This document shows, one piece after another, positions 38,176-45,981 of a stretch of DNA of 64,000 bases. The DNA is taken from NCBI GenBank assembly GCA_046710535.1, contig JBKEHH010000004.1, positions 124,001 through 188,000 on the forward strand, in the 5' to 3' direction. The notes under the pieces were generated by a model. That model was not told where the DNA came from. It was given only the letters and a program-made list of their open reading frames with translations, and did not search any database. Each line of letters opens with the position of its first letter. Within the stretch, counting starts at the first letter, position 1. Both the position numbers and the translations under genes were made by a program. The stretch comes from CAWVSB01 sp046710535 (GTDB lineage Bacteria; Pseudomonadota; Gammaproteobacteria; Pseudomonadales; CAWVSB01).

Positions 38176-39417
38176 ATGACTGAAGCATGGATAATTGATG
38201 TCTGCCGCACACCACGCGGTATCGGTAAATATGGCAAAGGCGCATTGGGTGATATACATCCACAGCAATTAGGCGCCACAGTGCTTAGGGCACTAGCCGA
38301 GCGTAATAGTTTAAACACCGCTGACGTTGACGATATTATTTGGGGCACAAGTACACAACAAGGTGAGCAAAGTGGCGATTTAGGGCGCATGGCTGCGCTG
38401 GACGCTGGTTATGACGTTCGCTCTAGCGGCGTCACCTTGGACCGTTTTTGTGGCTCAGGTATTACCACCGTCAATATGGCGGCGATGGCTATTATGTCAG
38501 GCATGGAAGATGTAGTTATTGCCGGTGGTACCGAAATGATGTCTATCTATGGCAAAGAAAATGTAACCATGCCAATGTTTATGGACAACGGTAACCTGCG
38601 TCTGCGTGAAGCCCATCCACAACCACATCAAGGGGTTTGCGCCGATGCTATCGCAACCTTAGAAGGCATCGACCGGGAGGCTTTAGACAAACTGGCTGCA
38701 ACGAGTCAGGAACGTGCCGCTCACGCCATAAAAAATGGTTATTTCGATAAAAGTTTAGTCCCTGTATATAACGAAGATGGAAGCTTAGCTTTAGATCACG
38801 AAGAGTTTCCAAGACCTCAAACCACAGTAGAAAGCTTGGCGGAGTTAAAACCGGCATTTGCCCAAATTGCTAACTATCCCCTGAACAAAGAAGGGACAAC
38901 TTACGCGTCATTGGTTAACAAGGTTTATCCAGATTTAGAAATAAACCATGTTCATCATGCAGGTAATTCATCGGGCGTCGTCGATGGTGCAGCGGCAATA
39001 TTACTGACTTCACCTGAATACGCCAAAGCGCATAACTTAAAGCCACGCGCTAAAGTAATTGCTATCGCCAATATGGGTGACTCACCTACTTTGATGCTAA
39101 ATGCACCAGTGCCGGCAACCAAAAAGGTATTAGAGAAAGCCGGTTTAACCGTTGATGACATTGATCTATTTGAAATAAATGAGGCATTTGCCGTGGTTGC
39201 AGAAAAATACATTCGCGACTTAGACTTAGACCGCGACAAAGTAAACGTTAATGGCGGTGCTATGGCTTTAGGACATCCAATCGGTGCGACTGGTGCGATT
39301 TTGATTGGGACCCTAGTTGATGAGCTAGAACGTCGAGGATTAAAGCGCGGCTTGGCAACAATGTGTGCTGCTGGTGGTATGGCTCCGGCCATTATTATCG
39401 AACGCATAGAAGGCTAA
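38176..39417 (+). CDS. Acetyl-CoA C-acyltransferase (thiolase)
   Basis: A 413-residue thiolase: nucleophile Cys92 in DRFCGSGITTVNMAA, NEAFAVVAEKYI, the histidine in NGGAMALGHPIGATG and a second cysteine in MCAAGGMAP. All catalytic blocks are intact, so it can close a beta-oxidation cycle. It differs from the FadA5-like gene at 9495 (different loop lengths, MFMDNGNLRLREAHPQPHQG insert), so the two probably use different chain lengths or branching. It has a GAGGA ribosome site 6 nt before the ATG, and a 15-bp stem terminator follows. Confidence 0.95.
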   Translation: MTEAWIIDVCRTPRGIGKYGKGALGDIHPQQLGATVLRALAERNSLNTADVDDIIWGTSTQQGEQSGDLGRMAALDAGYDVRSSGVTLDRFCGSGITTVNMAAMAIMSGMEDVVIAGGTEMMSIYGKENVTMPMFMDNGNLRLREAHPQPHQGVCADAIATLEGIDREALDKLAATSQERAAHAIKNGYFDKSLVPVYNEDGSLALDHEEFPRPQTTVESLAELKPAFAQIANYPLNKEGTTYASLVNKVYPDLEINHVHHAGNSSGVVDGAAAILLTSPEYAKAHNLKPRAKVIAIANMGDSPTLMLNAPVPATKKVLEKAGLTVDDIDLFEINEAFAVVAEKYIRDLDLDRDKVNVNGGAMALGHPIGATGAILIGTLVDELERRGLKRGLATMCAAGGMAPAIIIERIEG

Positions 39418-39422
39418 ATCTT

Positions 39423-39468
39423 TGTTGGCGAAACTGATTAGTACAACTCAGTTTCGCCAACATGATTT
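39423..39468 (+). terminator. Rho-independent terminator with long stem
   Basis: TGTTGGCGAAACTGA pairs perfectly with TCAGTTTCGCCAACA (15 bp, arms 39423-39437 and 39448-39462) around a ten-base loop; TGATTTTT follows. It ends the thiolase gene 38176-39417. Confidence 0.9.
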
Positions 39469-39521
39469 TTCTCGCAACAAATACTTCTGTAGTAGTTACA
39501 CAAACTCAACAAATCACTCTA

Positions 39522-39962
39522 TTAAATAGTTATCTTTCTCAGTTGATAAGTAGCCAATGTGGTAGCCACAATTTCTCCGACTGTATTCTTTAGTTCAGTT
39601 TCCATGATGAAATCAGCTTTACCATTTTTGCTAGCAGTGTCAATCAGTTCATTAATTTGTTCACTGGTTAAACGCATCTCCACGGAGATATCCGTTAGCG
39701 CTGGCGCCTTATACTTTATTTGCATGTCTTTAATAATTGGATAAAAAATATTCATATCAAAGCTGCCAATAGATAAAGCACCGCCAGCCATTTCTGATAA
39801 GGTAAACAGTGCACCGGCATACATGGTATTAATATGATTACCATTGCCTTCGATAGGCATGACTAATTTGGTATAACCGAACTCTAAAGCTTCAAGCTTT
39901 AGACCGCAGTTAGTTACAAACGGGAATGGTTGCTCTATGGCAGATCGCAGCTGTTCTAACAT
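39522..39962 (-). CDS. Hotdog thioesterase-like protein (YiiD C-terminal/DUF4442 type)
   Basis: A 146-residue protein: the central NGNHINTMYAGALFTLSEMAGGALS helix (about 45-70) is the mark of the YiiD-C/DUF4442-type hotdog thioesterases, followed by four strands (KDMQIKYKAPALTDISVEMRL and so on). The start at 39962 is preferred over a TTG at 39980: a GGAG site lies 12 nt before it. It lies 36 nt downstream of the DsbA-like gene on the same strand, so it is probably the second gene of a two-gene unit. Probable role: hydrolysis of a CoA ester; the substrate is unknown. Confidence 0.75.
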   Translation of the reverse strand: MLEQLRSAIEQPFPFVTNCGLKLEALEFGYTKLVMPIEGNGNHINTMYAGALFTLSEMAGGALSIGSFDMNIFYPIIKDMQIKYKAPALTDISVEMRLTSEQINELIDTASKNGKADFIMETELKNTVGEIVATTLATYQLRKITI

Positions 39963-39998
39963 AACGACAAATAACTCCAAAAATTAAATTAATAACAA

Positions 39999-41366
39999 TT
40001 ACTGACTAAGGTATTTGTCAATTTCTTTAGCCACTAACCACAAACGGTCCTGACCCCAGGTGCCTAATAGCGTATTGCCGTTTTTATCTAGCAGACGAAA
40101 GCTGGGCACTCCCCAAGAATCAAATTCATACATTGCTAAACGATTAGCTTCCAGTTCATCTTGCCAATCGTCATTATCGATAACCGACTGTGCATCACTC
40201 CATGACAGACCGGCATTTTCAACAACCAGTTGCATCCCTTTATCGTTATTCGTGTTAACCCCATCAAAAAATGCCGCATGAAAAAAAGACCTTAGAAACT
40301 GCACGTCCTTGCCCTGTTCTCTAGCCCATGGAAATAAGGAAAATGCTTTTCTTGCTGGCGAACCAATAGGGTCATAAGTTTTTCTCCCCCAGTCAATACC
40401 CAAGGCATGTGCTTCACGACTGGCGTCGGCAAAAATATACAAACCTTTAGTCCGGGTCAATGAAACGCCACGCATAACCATTGGCATTACCGGCCGCAAT
40501 ACCATATTAATGCCAGTTGCCTCAACCAAGTCGATCGTTTTGTCAAAGATAAACGAACTATAAGGGCTACGTAACGAGGCATATATTTCAAGAGTTAGCG
40601 AACCATTATCTTTCAACTCTCCAGCACTTATTTCTGGCCTAGGCATTACCAATTTAGCATCGCCATTGTTAGCCCCTAATACTATTAACCTGTTCTCTAG
40701 GTGGTAAAAACGATCAACTCCCCAATACCATTCGCCGCCATAATAAAACATCGCACCAGAATAATGTTTAAGTTCAGCTTGGCGAGCGTCGCCTTGGGTT
40801 ACTTCTGCCAACGACTGTTCATTGCTGGCAACGCCAAATTTATCTTTAAGGCGCATTAAGCTTTCGTAGTCGTTAGACCAAATGGCATTACTGATCTGCA
40901 GTAAACCTGACAGTCGCTGCTTCGGGCCTAAAGCGGTAAAAATCGCTATTGCTAAATTCATATTTTCTGCTGATGGAGGTTTAGTGCCCTGATTAAAGTT
41001 TAACCCGTAGTAAGGCGCAATCTTCATGCAGTCAACCACCGACAACTTACCCAATAGTTCAGGTTCTGGTGAGTTATTACCAGCAGGGCCACTCACCAAA
41101 TGTACTCGCAGCTCAACATTGTAGACGCGTACTAATTTAGACAATAATTGAACAGCTAGGCAACTATAGGCATCGTCTAGTTGATGAAAATATTCCACCA
41201 CATGCGGTTGCTTACTGCTAACACGCTGTTTTTCTATTTTTCGACGTTTTTTCTCTAACCGAGGCTGACTGGCTGTTTTAGTCATAACTTTCGACGTTAA
41301 CCAACGGGCGATGGCCGATGGATTACTCGTTGCGGCGCCACCTTGATCGGTAAATTTCTCTGACAT
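39999..41366 (-). CDS. Two-domain DsbA-fold (HCCA isomerase-like) protein
   Basis: About 455 residues from the ATG at 41366, which has a GAGG site; a start at 41408 is also open. A basic N-terminus is followed by two DsbA/2-hydroxychromene-2-carboxylate-isomerase-like thioredoxin modules (roughly 50-245 and 250-450). The second has EIYASLRSPYSSFIFDKTIDL, a helical insert and the closing YEFDSWGVPSFRLLDKNGNTLLGTWGQDRL. The CxxC redox motif is absent; a Ser/Tyr-type site replaces it as in HCCA isomerases and kappa-class GSTs. A fused pair of such domains is uncommon. The neighbouring CoA genes suggest a catabolic isomerase or GSH-dependent role; substrate unknown. Confidence 0.75.
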   Translation of the reverse strand: MSEKFTDQGGAATSNPSAIARWLTSKVMTKTASQPRLEKKRRKIEKQRVSSKQPHVVEYFHQLDDAYSCLAVQLLSKLVRVYNVELRVHLVSGPAGNNSPEPELLGKLSVVDCMKIAPYYGLNFNQGTKPPSAENMNLAIAIFTALGPKQRLSGLLQISNAIWSNDYESLMRLKDKFGVASNEQSLAEVTQGDARQAELKHYSGAMFYYGGEWYWGVDRFYHLENRLIVLGANNGDAKLVMPRPEISAGELKDNGSLTLEIYASLRSPYSSFIFDKTIDLVEATGINMVLRPVMPMVMRGVSLTRTKGLYIFADASREAHALGIDWGRKTYDPIGSPARKAFSLFPWAREQGKDVQFLRSFFHAAFFDGVNTNNDKGMQLVVENAGLSWSDAQSVIDNDDWQDELEANRLAMYEFDSWGVPSFRLLDKNGNTLLGTWGQDRLWLVAKEIDKYLSQ

Positions 41367-41466
41367 ATGCGGCCTCAATTGATAGAATACGATCTTACTG
41401 TGAAACAAATTATGACATAAGGATTGGCATAATTCTTTAAATCAAAATACTAATTGAGAGCACTCC

Positions 41467-42318
41467 TTGAATCCTGCATTGCAAAAATTAACCTCAGTAA
41501 TTACCCCAAGCAGAACCAGTACCGATGTCTATACTGGTCAGAATATGCATCCTAATGCATTTCGGATTTATGGCGGTCAAGTATTGGCGCAAATTATCCG
41601 CGCAGCGGCAGACACGGTAGGCGCAGATCGAGCGCTGCATAGTCAACACGCTTATTTTTTACGCCCAGGGGACCCAAAGCTTCCGATAACATTTGAGGTG
41701 GATCGCGCCAGAGACGGCGGTACTTTTAGCTCCAGGCGGGTAACCGCATTACAACGTGGCAAACCTATTTTGGTTAGCACCTTGTCTTTCCAGGTACCTT
41801 GCGACGGTGGCGAACATCAACCTGTAATGCCGCAAGTTGTTGGGCCAGAAGATCTAATAAGCGAGCGTGATATTGCTATCGCTAACAATGATCTAAACGA
41901 AGACTTTATGATCACCAGCGGTATGGATGTTGATATGCGCTGCATTAATCCAATTGACTGGAATGACCCAACGCCACGCGAGCCAAAGATGCAAATTTGG
42001 ATTCGTGTTGATGGTGAAGTTGAAAATGACTTAAGCTTACACCAGGCACTACTGGCCTATATGTCTGACTCGTTTTTGATCGATATCGCATTAATTACTC
42101 ATGGCCACACCTACAAAACTGCCAATATGCAAATAGCGAGTCTTGACCATACTCTATGGTTTCATCAAGACTTTAAAGCTAACGAATGGATACTGCATGA
42201 AGTCATTGGCAAAAGAACTGGTGGCGGCAGAGGTTTAAGTGAAGGTCGCTTTTATAGTCAAGATGGCCACTTGATAGCGACCACCATGCAAGAGTGCTTA
42301 ATGCGCAATAAAGATTAA
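41467..42318 (+). CDS. tesB: Acyl-CoA thioesterase II
   Basis: A 283-residue double-hotdog thioesterase. The N-terminal half has NAFRIYGGQVLAQIIRAAADTV and HSQHAYFLRPGDPKLPITFEVDRARDGGTFSSRRVTA; the C-terminal half has YMSDSFLIDIAL, SLDHTLWFHQDF and EGRFYSQDGHLIATTMQECLMR. The Asp, Thr and Gln of the TesB catalytic set are in place. TTG is the start: it has a GAGAG site and no ATG is near. TesB hydrolyses a wide range of acyl-CoAs and drains off blocked intermediates in degradation. Its stop overlaps the end of the convergent esterase gene by four bases. Confidence 0.94.
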   Translation: MNPALQKLTSVITPSRTSTDVYTGQNMHPNAFRIYGGQVLAQIIRAAADTVGADRALHSQHAYFLRPGDPKLPITFEVDRARDGGTFSSRRVTALQRGKPILVSTLSFQVPCDGGEHQPVMPQVVGPEDLISERDIAIANNDLNEDFMITSGMDVDMRCINPIDWNDPTPREPKMQIWIRVDGEVENDLSLHQALLAYMSDSFLIDIALITHGHTYKTANMQIASLDHTLWFHQDFKANEWILHEVIGKRTGGGRGLSEGRFYSQDGHLIATTMQECLMRNKD

Positions 42319-43370
42319 CCAACCTCTTTAACAAATTTTTCTATCTCTTCAAACGCCTGCGTTGCTTCAGCCAAATCGGGATGGAAAATTTGCCATACGT
42401 GAACCATATTGTCCCACAGCTGTAATTTTGCTGGCGAACCCTGCTGTTGCGCTTTGTTGACATAGCGCTTGGCATCATCAACCAACATTTCGGTAGTGCT
42501 GGCCTGTATAAGTAGCGGTGGTAAATTAGATAAATCACCAAACAGCGGTGACACAATAGGGGCAGAAGGATTAATTCGTGTATTCAAAAAACCGAACCAC
42601 AACAAAAAAGCAGTTGGAACTCCAGTGAGTTTGCCGAATATAGGCCCCAACATTGGGTCAGTTTTGATATTGCCTTTCATACTCGGACTGCTAATTGTAT
42701 TGTCAGTCTGCGGCGACAAAGCAACTGCGCCATTAGGCGCACGTAAGCCTTGATCTCTCACCCAAGCAATCAAAGACAAGGTTAAATTGCCACCAGCTGA
42801 GTCTCCAGATACAAATAAACTATTTAGCTCTTCTGGCCCAGTAGGACCATTGTCCAAAATCCATTGATAAGCGCTGCGGCAATCTTCTATGCCATCTATG
42901 CGGCTATTTTCAGGCATTAACCGATAATCTATTACTAACACAGCGGCGTTTGCAAGCCGTGACCACTCACTAGTAATTGGACGATGACTTTTAGAGCTGC
43001 CCATTGTGAACGCGCCACCATGTATATAAAGCACTCGCCGCTTAGTATCTACTCCCGGTGCCATCACCCATTCGCCCGGCACGCCAGCGGCTACTGTTGT
43101 CTTAAATCCAGCATTAAATTCTTTATCGTTAAACATTGTATTCATCACATGGCGTAAAGCAGCAATATGCTTTTTCCCAAATGGGTTACCGCCAATGTCT
43201 GCGGTCTGAATATCACCTAGCCTACCGAGTATTTGTTGCTGCTCTACAACACTACTGGTCACTGGAAATTTATCATTTGACTGCTGATCAAAAGAAGAAT
43301 GGTCTTTGCCTTGCAAATAAAATTTAGCGATAGCAAAAAACGCGATAACTACTGCGGTAAACCACAACAC
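42315..43370 (-). CDS. HSL-family alpha/beta hydrolase/esterase, membrane-anchored
   Basis: About 351 residues from the GTG at 43370, chosen because GGGAGG lies 7 nt before it. A longer in-frame start at 43403 or 43406 would place a terminator hairpin in the coding region, so it is less likely. One N-terminal helix anchors it (LWFTAVVIAFFAIAKFYL). The hormone-sensitive-lipase motif HGGAFTMGS forms the oxyanion hole, the nucleophile is in GDSAGGNLT, the acid follows near TTEMLVDD and the histidine is in MVHVWQIF. This is a lipid or ester hydrolase facing the membrane. It converges on tesB. Confidence 0.87.
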   Translation of the reverse strand: MLWFTAVVIAFFAIAKFYLQGKDHSSFDQQSNDKFPVTSSVVEQQQILGRLGDIQTADIGGNPFGKKHIAALRHVMNTMFNDKEFNAGFKTTVAAGVPGEWVMAPGVDTKRRVLYIHGGAFTMGSSKSHRPITSEWSRLANAAVLVIDYRLMPENSRIDGIEDCRSAYQWILDNGPTGPEELNSLFVSGDSAGGNLTLSLIAWVRDQGLRAPNGAVALSPQTDNTISSPSMKGNIKTDPMLGPIFGKLTGVPTAFLLWFGFLNTRINPSAPIVSPLFGDLSNLPPLLIQASTTEMLVDDAKRYVNKAQQQGSPAKLQLWDNMVHVWQIFHPDLAEATQAFEEIEKFVKEVG

Positions 43371-43383
43371 TATTATGCCTCCC

Positions 43384-43415
43384 AAATAAAAAAGCCCAGC
43401 CATCACTGGCTAGGC
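43384..43415 (-). terminator. Rho-independent terminator of the acyl-CoA dehydrogenase pair
   Basis: On the minus strand GCC-t-AGCCA pairs with TGGCT-g-GGC around GTGA, followed by TTTTTTATTT. It lies 24 nt after the stop of the 43439 gene and ends the second acyl-CoA dehydrogenase operon just before the esterase start. Confidence 0.9.
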
Positions 43416-43438
43416 AATTACATCACTTCAACTTATTT

Positions 43439-44584
43439 TCAGCTATTGGTTAATGCTGAAAACTTCTGTTGTTGCGTATCAGCATCACCAAATGTGGTGT
43501 TAATCATCATTAAACGCTTAGCGTAATGCCCAACATTTAACTCATCAGTTATACCCATACCACCGTGTAATTGAATCGCTTCAGCGCCAACCAATTTACC
43601 AGCACGACCAACCATAACTTTAAGTGCCATAATGTTTTTAGCGACATCAACTGAATCGGCACCAGGATCGTCCATCGAACAAGCTGCACGATACATGAGC
43701 GATTTAGTTTGCTCGCAAGCAAAAAACATTTCTACCATGCGATGTTGCAAGGCTTGGAATGAACCAATCTTTACCCCAAATTGCTCGCGGGTTTTGCAGT
43801 ATTCAACAGTGGTATCAGTAAGCTTTTGCATAATGCCATAAGCTTCGCCGCAAATAGCCACGGTAGCGTTTGCCACAACTGGAAGCATTACGGCTAGCGC
43901 ATTACCTTCTGCACCAATCAGAGCATCAGCACTTACTGCTACGTTATCAAAACTAATATTGGCAACAACTTGTCCATCCATCATGCGATAGCTTGAACGC
44001 GTTACACCAACCGCAGCCGCATCAACCAAAAATAGGCTAATGCCATCTTCATCTTGCTGCTCGCCGCTAGTTCTCGCTGAAACAATAACTTTGTCAGCAG
44101 CCATACCGTTTGAAACAACAACCTTGTCGCCGCTAATGCTATAACCATCGCCAGTTTTCGTTGCTGTAACCGCAACATTATTTAAATCATAACGGCTTTG
44201 ACGCTCCAAATAAGCAAATGCACCTAAAGTACTACCGTCAATTACGCTCGCAATTAAAGCATCTTTTTGCGCAGCGTTAGCACCAGCTTGCAACAATCCA
44301 CCATACAACATAACGGTAGACACAAACGGCTCGACAATTAAGCCTCTACCAACTTCTTCCATCACCGCCATTACATCAACTGCACCACCACCAAAACCAC
44401 CATTGGCTTCAGCGAACGGAATTGACAACCAACCTAATTCGGCGAAAGTAGCCCAAGTCGCTCTATCAAAACCTTCTTCTAGTGCAACGTGCGCACGGCG
44501 CGTGTCAAAATTATAATCGTCAGCTACAAAGCGAGATACGCTGTCTTTGAGCATGTTTTGTTCTTCAGATAAATTAAAATCCAT
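43439..44584 (-). CDS. Acyl-CoA dehydrogenase, incomplete FAD-site type
   Basis: A 381-residue acyl-CoA dehydrogenase-like protein with intact ends (MDFNLSEEQNMLKDSVSRF and IQLHGGMGITDELNVGHYAKRLMMI) but no SEPxxGSD motif; the place reads FAYLERQSRYDLNNV, and the GGxNEI loop is absent. As with FadE28-type subunits, this suggests it functions only with a partner. The partner is the complete gene at 44622, whose stop lies 37 nt upstream. The pair mirrors FadE26/27 or FadE28/29 of steroid-degrading actinobacteria. It is followed by a terminator. Confidence 0.88.
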   Translation of the reverse strand: MDFNLSEEQNMLKDSVSRFVADDYNFDTRRAHVALEEGFDRATWATFAELGWLSIPFAEANGGFGGGAVDVMAVMEEVGRGLIVEPFVSTVMLYGGLLQAGANAAQKDALIASVIDGSTLGAFAYLERQSRYDLNNVAVTATKTGDGYSISGDKVVVSNGMAADKVIVSARTSGEQQDEDGISLFLVDAAAVGVTRSSYRMMDGQVVANISFDNVAVSADALIGAEGNALAVMLPVVANATVAICGEAYGIMQKLTDTTVEYCKTREQFGVKIGSFQALQHRMVEMFFACEQTKSLMYRAACSMDDPGADSVDVAKNIMALKVMVGRAGKLVGAEAIQLHGGMGITDELNVGHYAKRLMMINTTFGDADTQQQKFSALTNS

Positions 44585-44621
44585 CGTAAGTAACCCTTAA
44601 TCTGTTCTTATAAAACTGTTG

Positions 44622-45800
44622 TTATAAACCAAGAATATACTTGGCAGTAATGTTCTTTTGCACTTCGTTAGAGCCGCCATAAATTGTCGCGGCGCGGCCA
44701 TACATATACGAAAGGCGTGATTTGTTAGAAAAGTCATGTCCGGCAATGCCCACATTTGCATCGGTTTCTTCCAACCCGCAATAATGCGCAGCCAAGTCCA
44801 TACTTAATTCTTGCAGCGATTGCTGAATCTCGGTGCCTTTTAACTTCAGCAAAGACGACTCGGCCCCTGGGCCATGGCCCTGAGACGCCGACGCCAATGC
44901 ACGTAAGTCAGTGAATTCCAATGCCATAAGTTCAATTTCTATCTCAGCTAGGCGAGCTTGAAACAATGGATCTTCAATTAACGGGCGACCGCCACCGACT
45001 TCTTGCTTTGCTTGTTCACGAAGCAGCGCTAAGCCACGCTTTGAATCGGGGACAGCAGCAATAGAGGTACGCTCATGGGCAAGTAATGCCTTAGCATAAG
45101 TCCAGCCTTTATCTTGCTCACCAATGCGGTTAGCTTGCGGTACACGAACATTTTCAAACACGACTTCATTTAAAGTGTGTTTTGCGTCAATTGAATGAAT
45201 CGGATTAACCGTGATACCAGGAGCGGTCATATCAATCAGCAAGAAAGTAATACCTTCTTGTTTACGCCCTGAGTTATCGGTACGTACTAGGCAAAAAATC
45301 CAGTCAGCATGCTGAGCATAAGTGGTCCAAATTTTGGCACCATTCACAATGTAATCATCGCCATCAGTTTCAGCTTTGGTTTTTAGCGAAGCCAAATCAG
45401 AACCAGAACCCGGCTCTGAATAACCCTGGCACCACCAATCTTCAGACTTCAAAATACGCGGTAAAAACTTCGCTTTTTGTTCATCATTGCCAAAGGTATA
45501 GATAACCGGCGCAACCATTTTTAAACCAAATGGCACAACATCAGGCGCCCCTGCTAGTGAACGCTCAGACTCAAAAATATAACTTTGCGTCAAGCTCCAG
45601 CCGGTACCACCGTGCTCAACTGGCCATCCTGGGGCAAGCCAACCTTTAGCATTCAGTCTGTTATGCCATTCTATATTAGCTTGTTTATTTGTGCTGGTAA
45701 CGGAAAAAAGGCCTTTAATATGATCGTCGAATTCTTTGGCAAAAAAACCGCGAACTTCATCGCGAAACGCCAGATCTTCAGCAGAAAAATTAGTATCCAA
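44622..45800 (-). CDS. Acyl-CoA dehydrogenase, complete FAD-site partner
   Basis: A 392-residue dehydrogenase with the full motif set: GYSEPGSGSDLASLKTK near residue 125, KIWTTYAQHADWIFCLVRT, and the C-terminal RAATIYGGSNEVQKNITAKYILGL. The start is a TTG at 45800, supported by a GAGGA site about 8 nt before it and by the family N-terminus (NFSAEDLAFRDEVRGFF); no ATG fits. It is the first gene of an operon with the incomplete dehydrogenase at 43439. The reaction is FAD-dependent alpha,beta-dehydrogenation of an acyl-CoA; by analogy with ChsE4-ChsE5 the substrate could be a steroid C-26-type side chain, which is inference. Confidence 0.9.
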   Translation of the reverse strand: MDTNFSAEDLAFRDEVRGFFAKEFDDHIKGLFSVTSTNKQANIEWHNRLNAKGWLAPGWPVEHGGTGWSLTQSYIFESERSLAGAPDVVPFGLKMVAPVIYTFGNDEQKAKFLPRILKSEDWWCQGYSEPGSGSDLASLKTKAETDGDDYIVNGAKIWTTYAQHADWIFCLVRTDNSGRKQEGITFLLIDMTAPGITVNPIHSIDAKHTLNEVVFENVRVPQANRIGEQDKGWTYAKALLAHERTSIAAVPDSKRGLALLREQAKQEVGGGRPLIEDPLFQARLAEIEIELMALEFTDLRALASASQGHGPGAESSLLKLKGTEIQQSLQELSMDLAAHYCGLEETDANVGIAGHDFSNKSRLSYMYGRAATIYGGSNEVQKNITAKYILGL

Positions 45801-45929
45801 GTGACTATCCTCTTATAAAAATATGATTATTATTGAGTTGCGAATTACTAACTACAACTAACTACGGCTTTAGTGTGAAACTGATACCAACGGCTAGCAA
45901 TTACCTGCAAGGTTATACTGCAAAAACAT

Positions 45930-45966
45930 AAAAAAAGGTCAAATTTAACTAAAATTTGACCTTTTA
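45930..45966 (-). terminator. Terminator of the isocitrate dehydrogenase gene
   Basis: AAAGGTCAAATTT (45934-45946) pairs with AAATTTGACCTTT (45952-45964); on the minus strand the stem ends in a T run. It is nearly symmetric and could end transcription in both directions. Confidence 0.85.
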
Positions 45967-45981
45967 TGGCGAACGTCGTTG

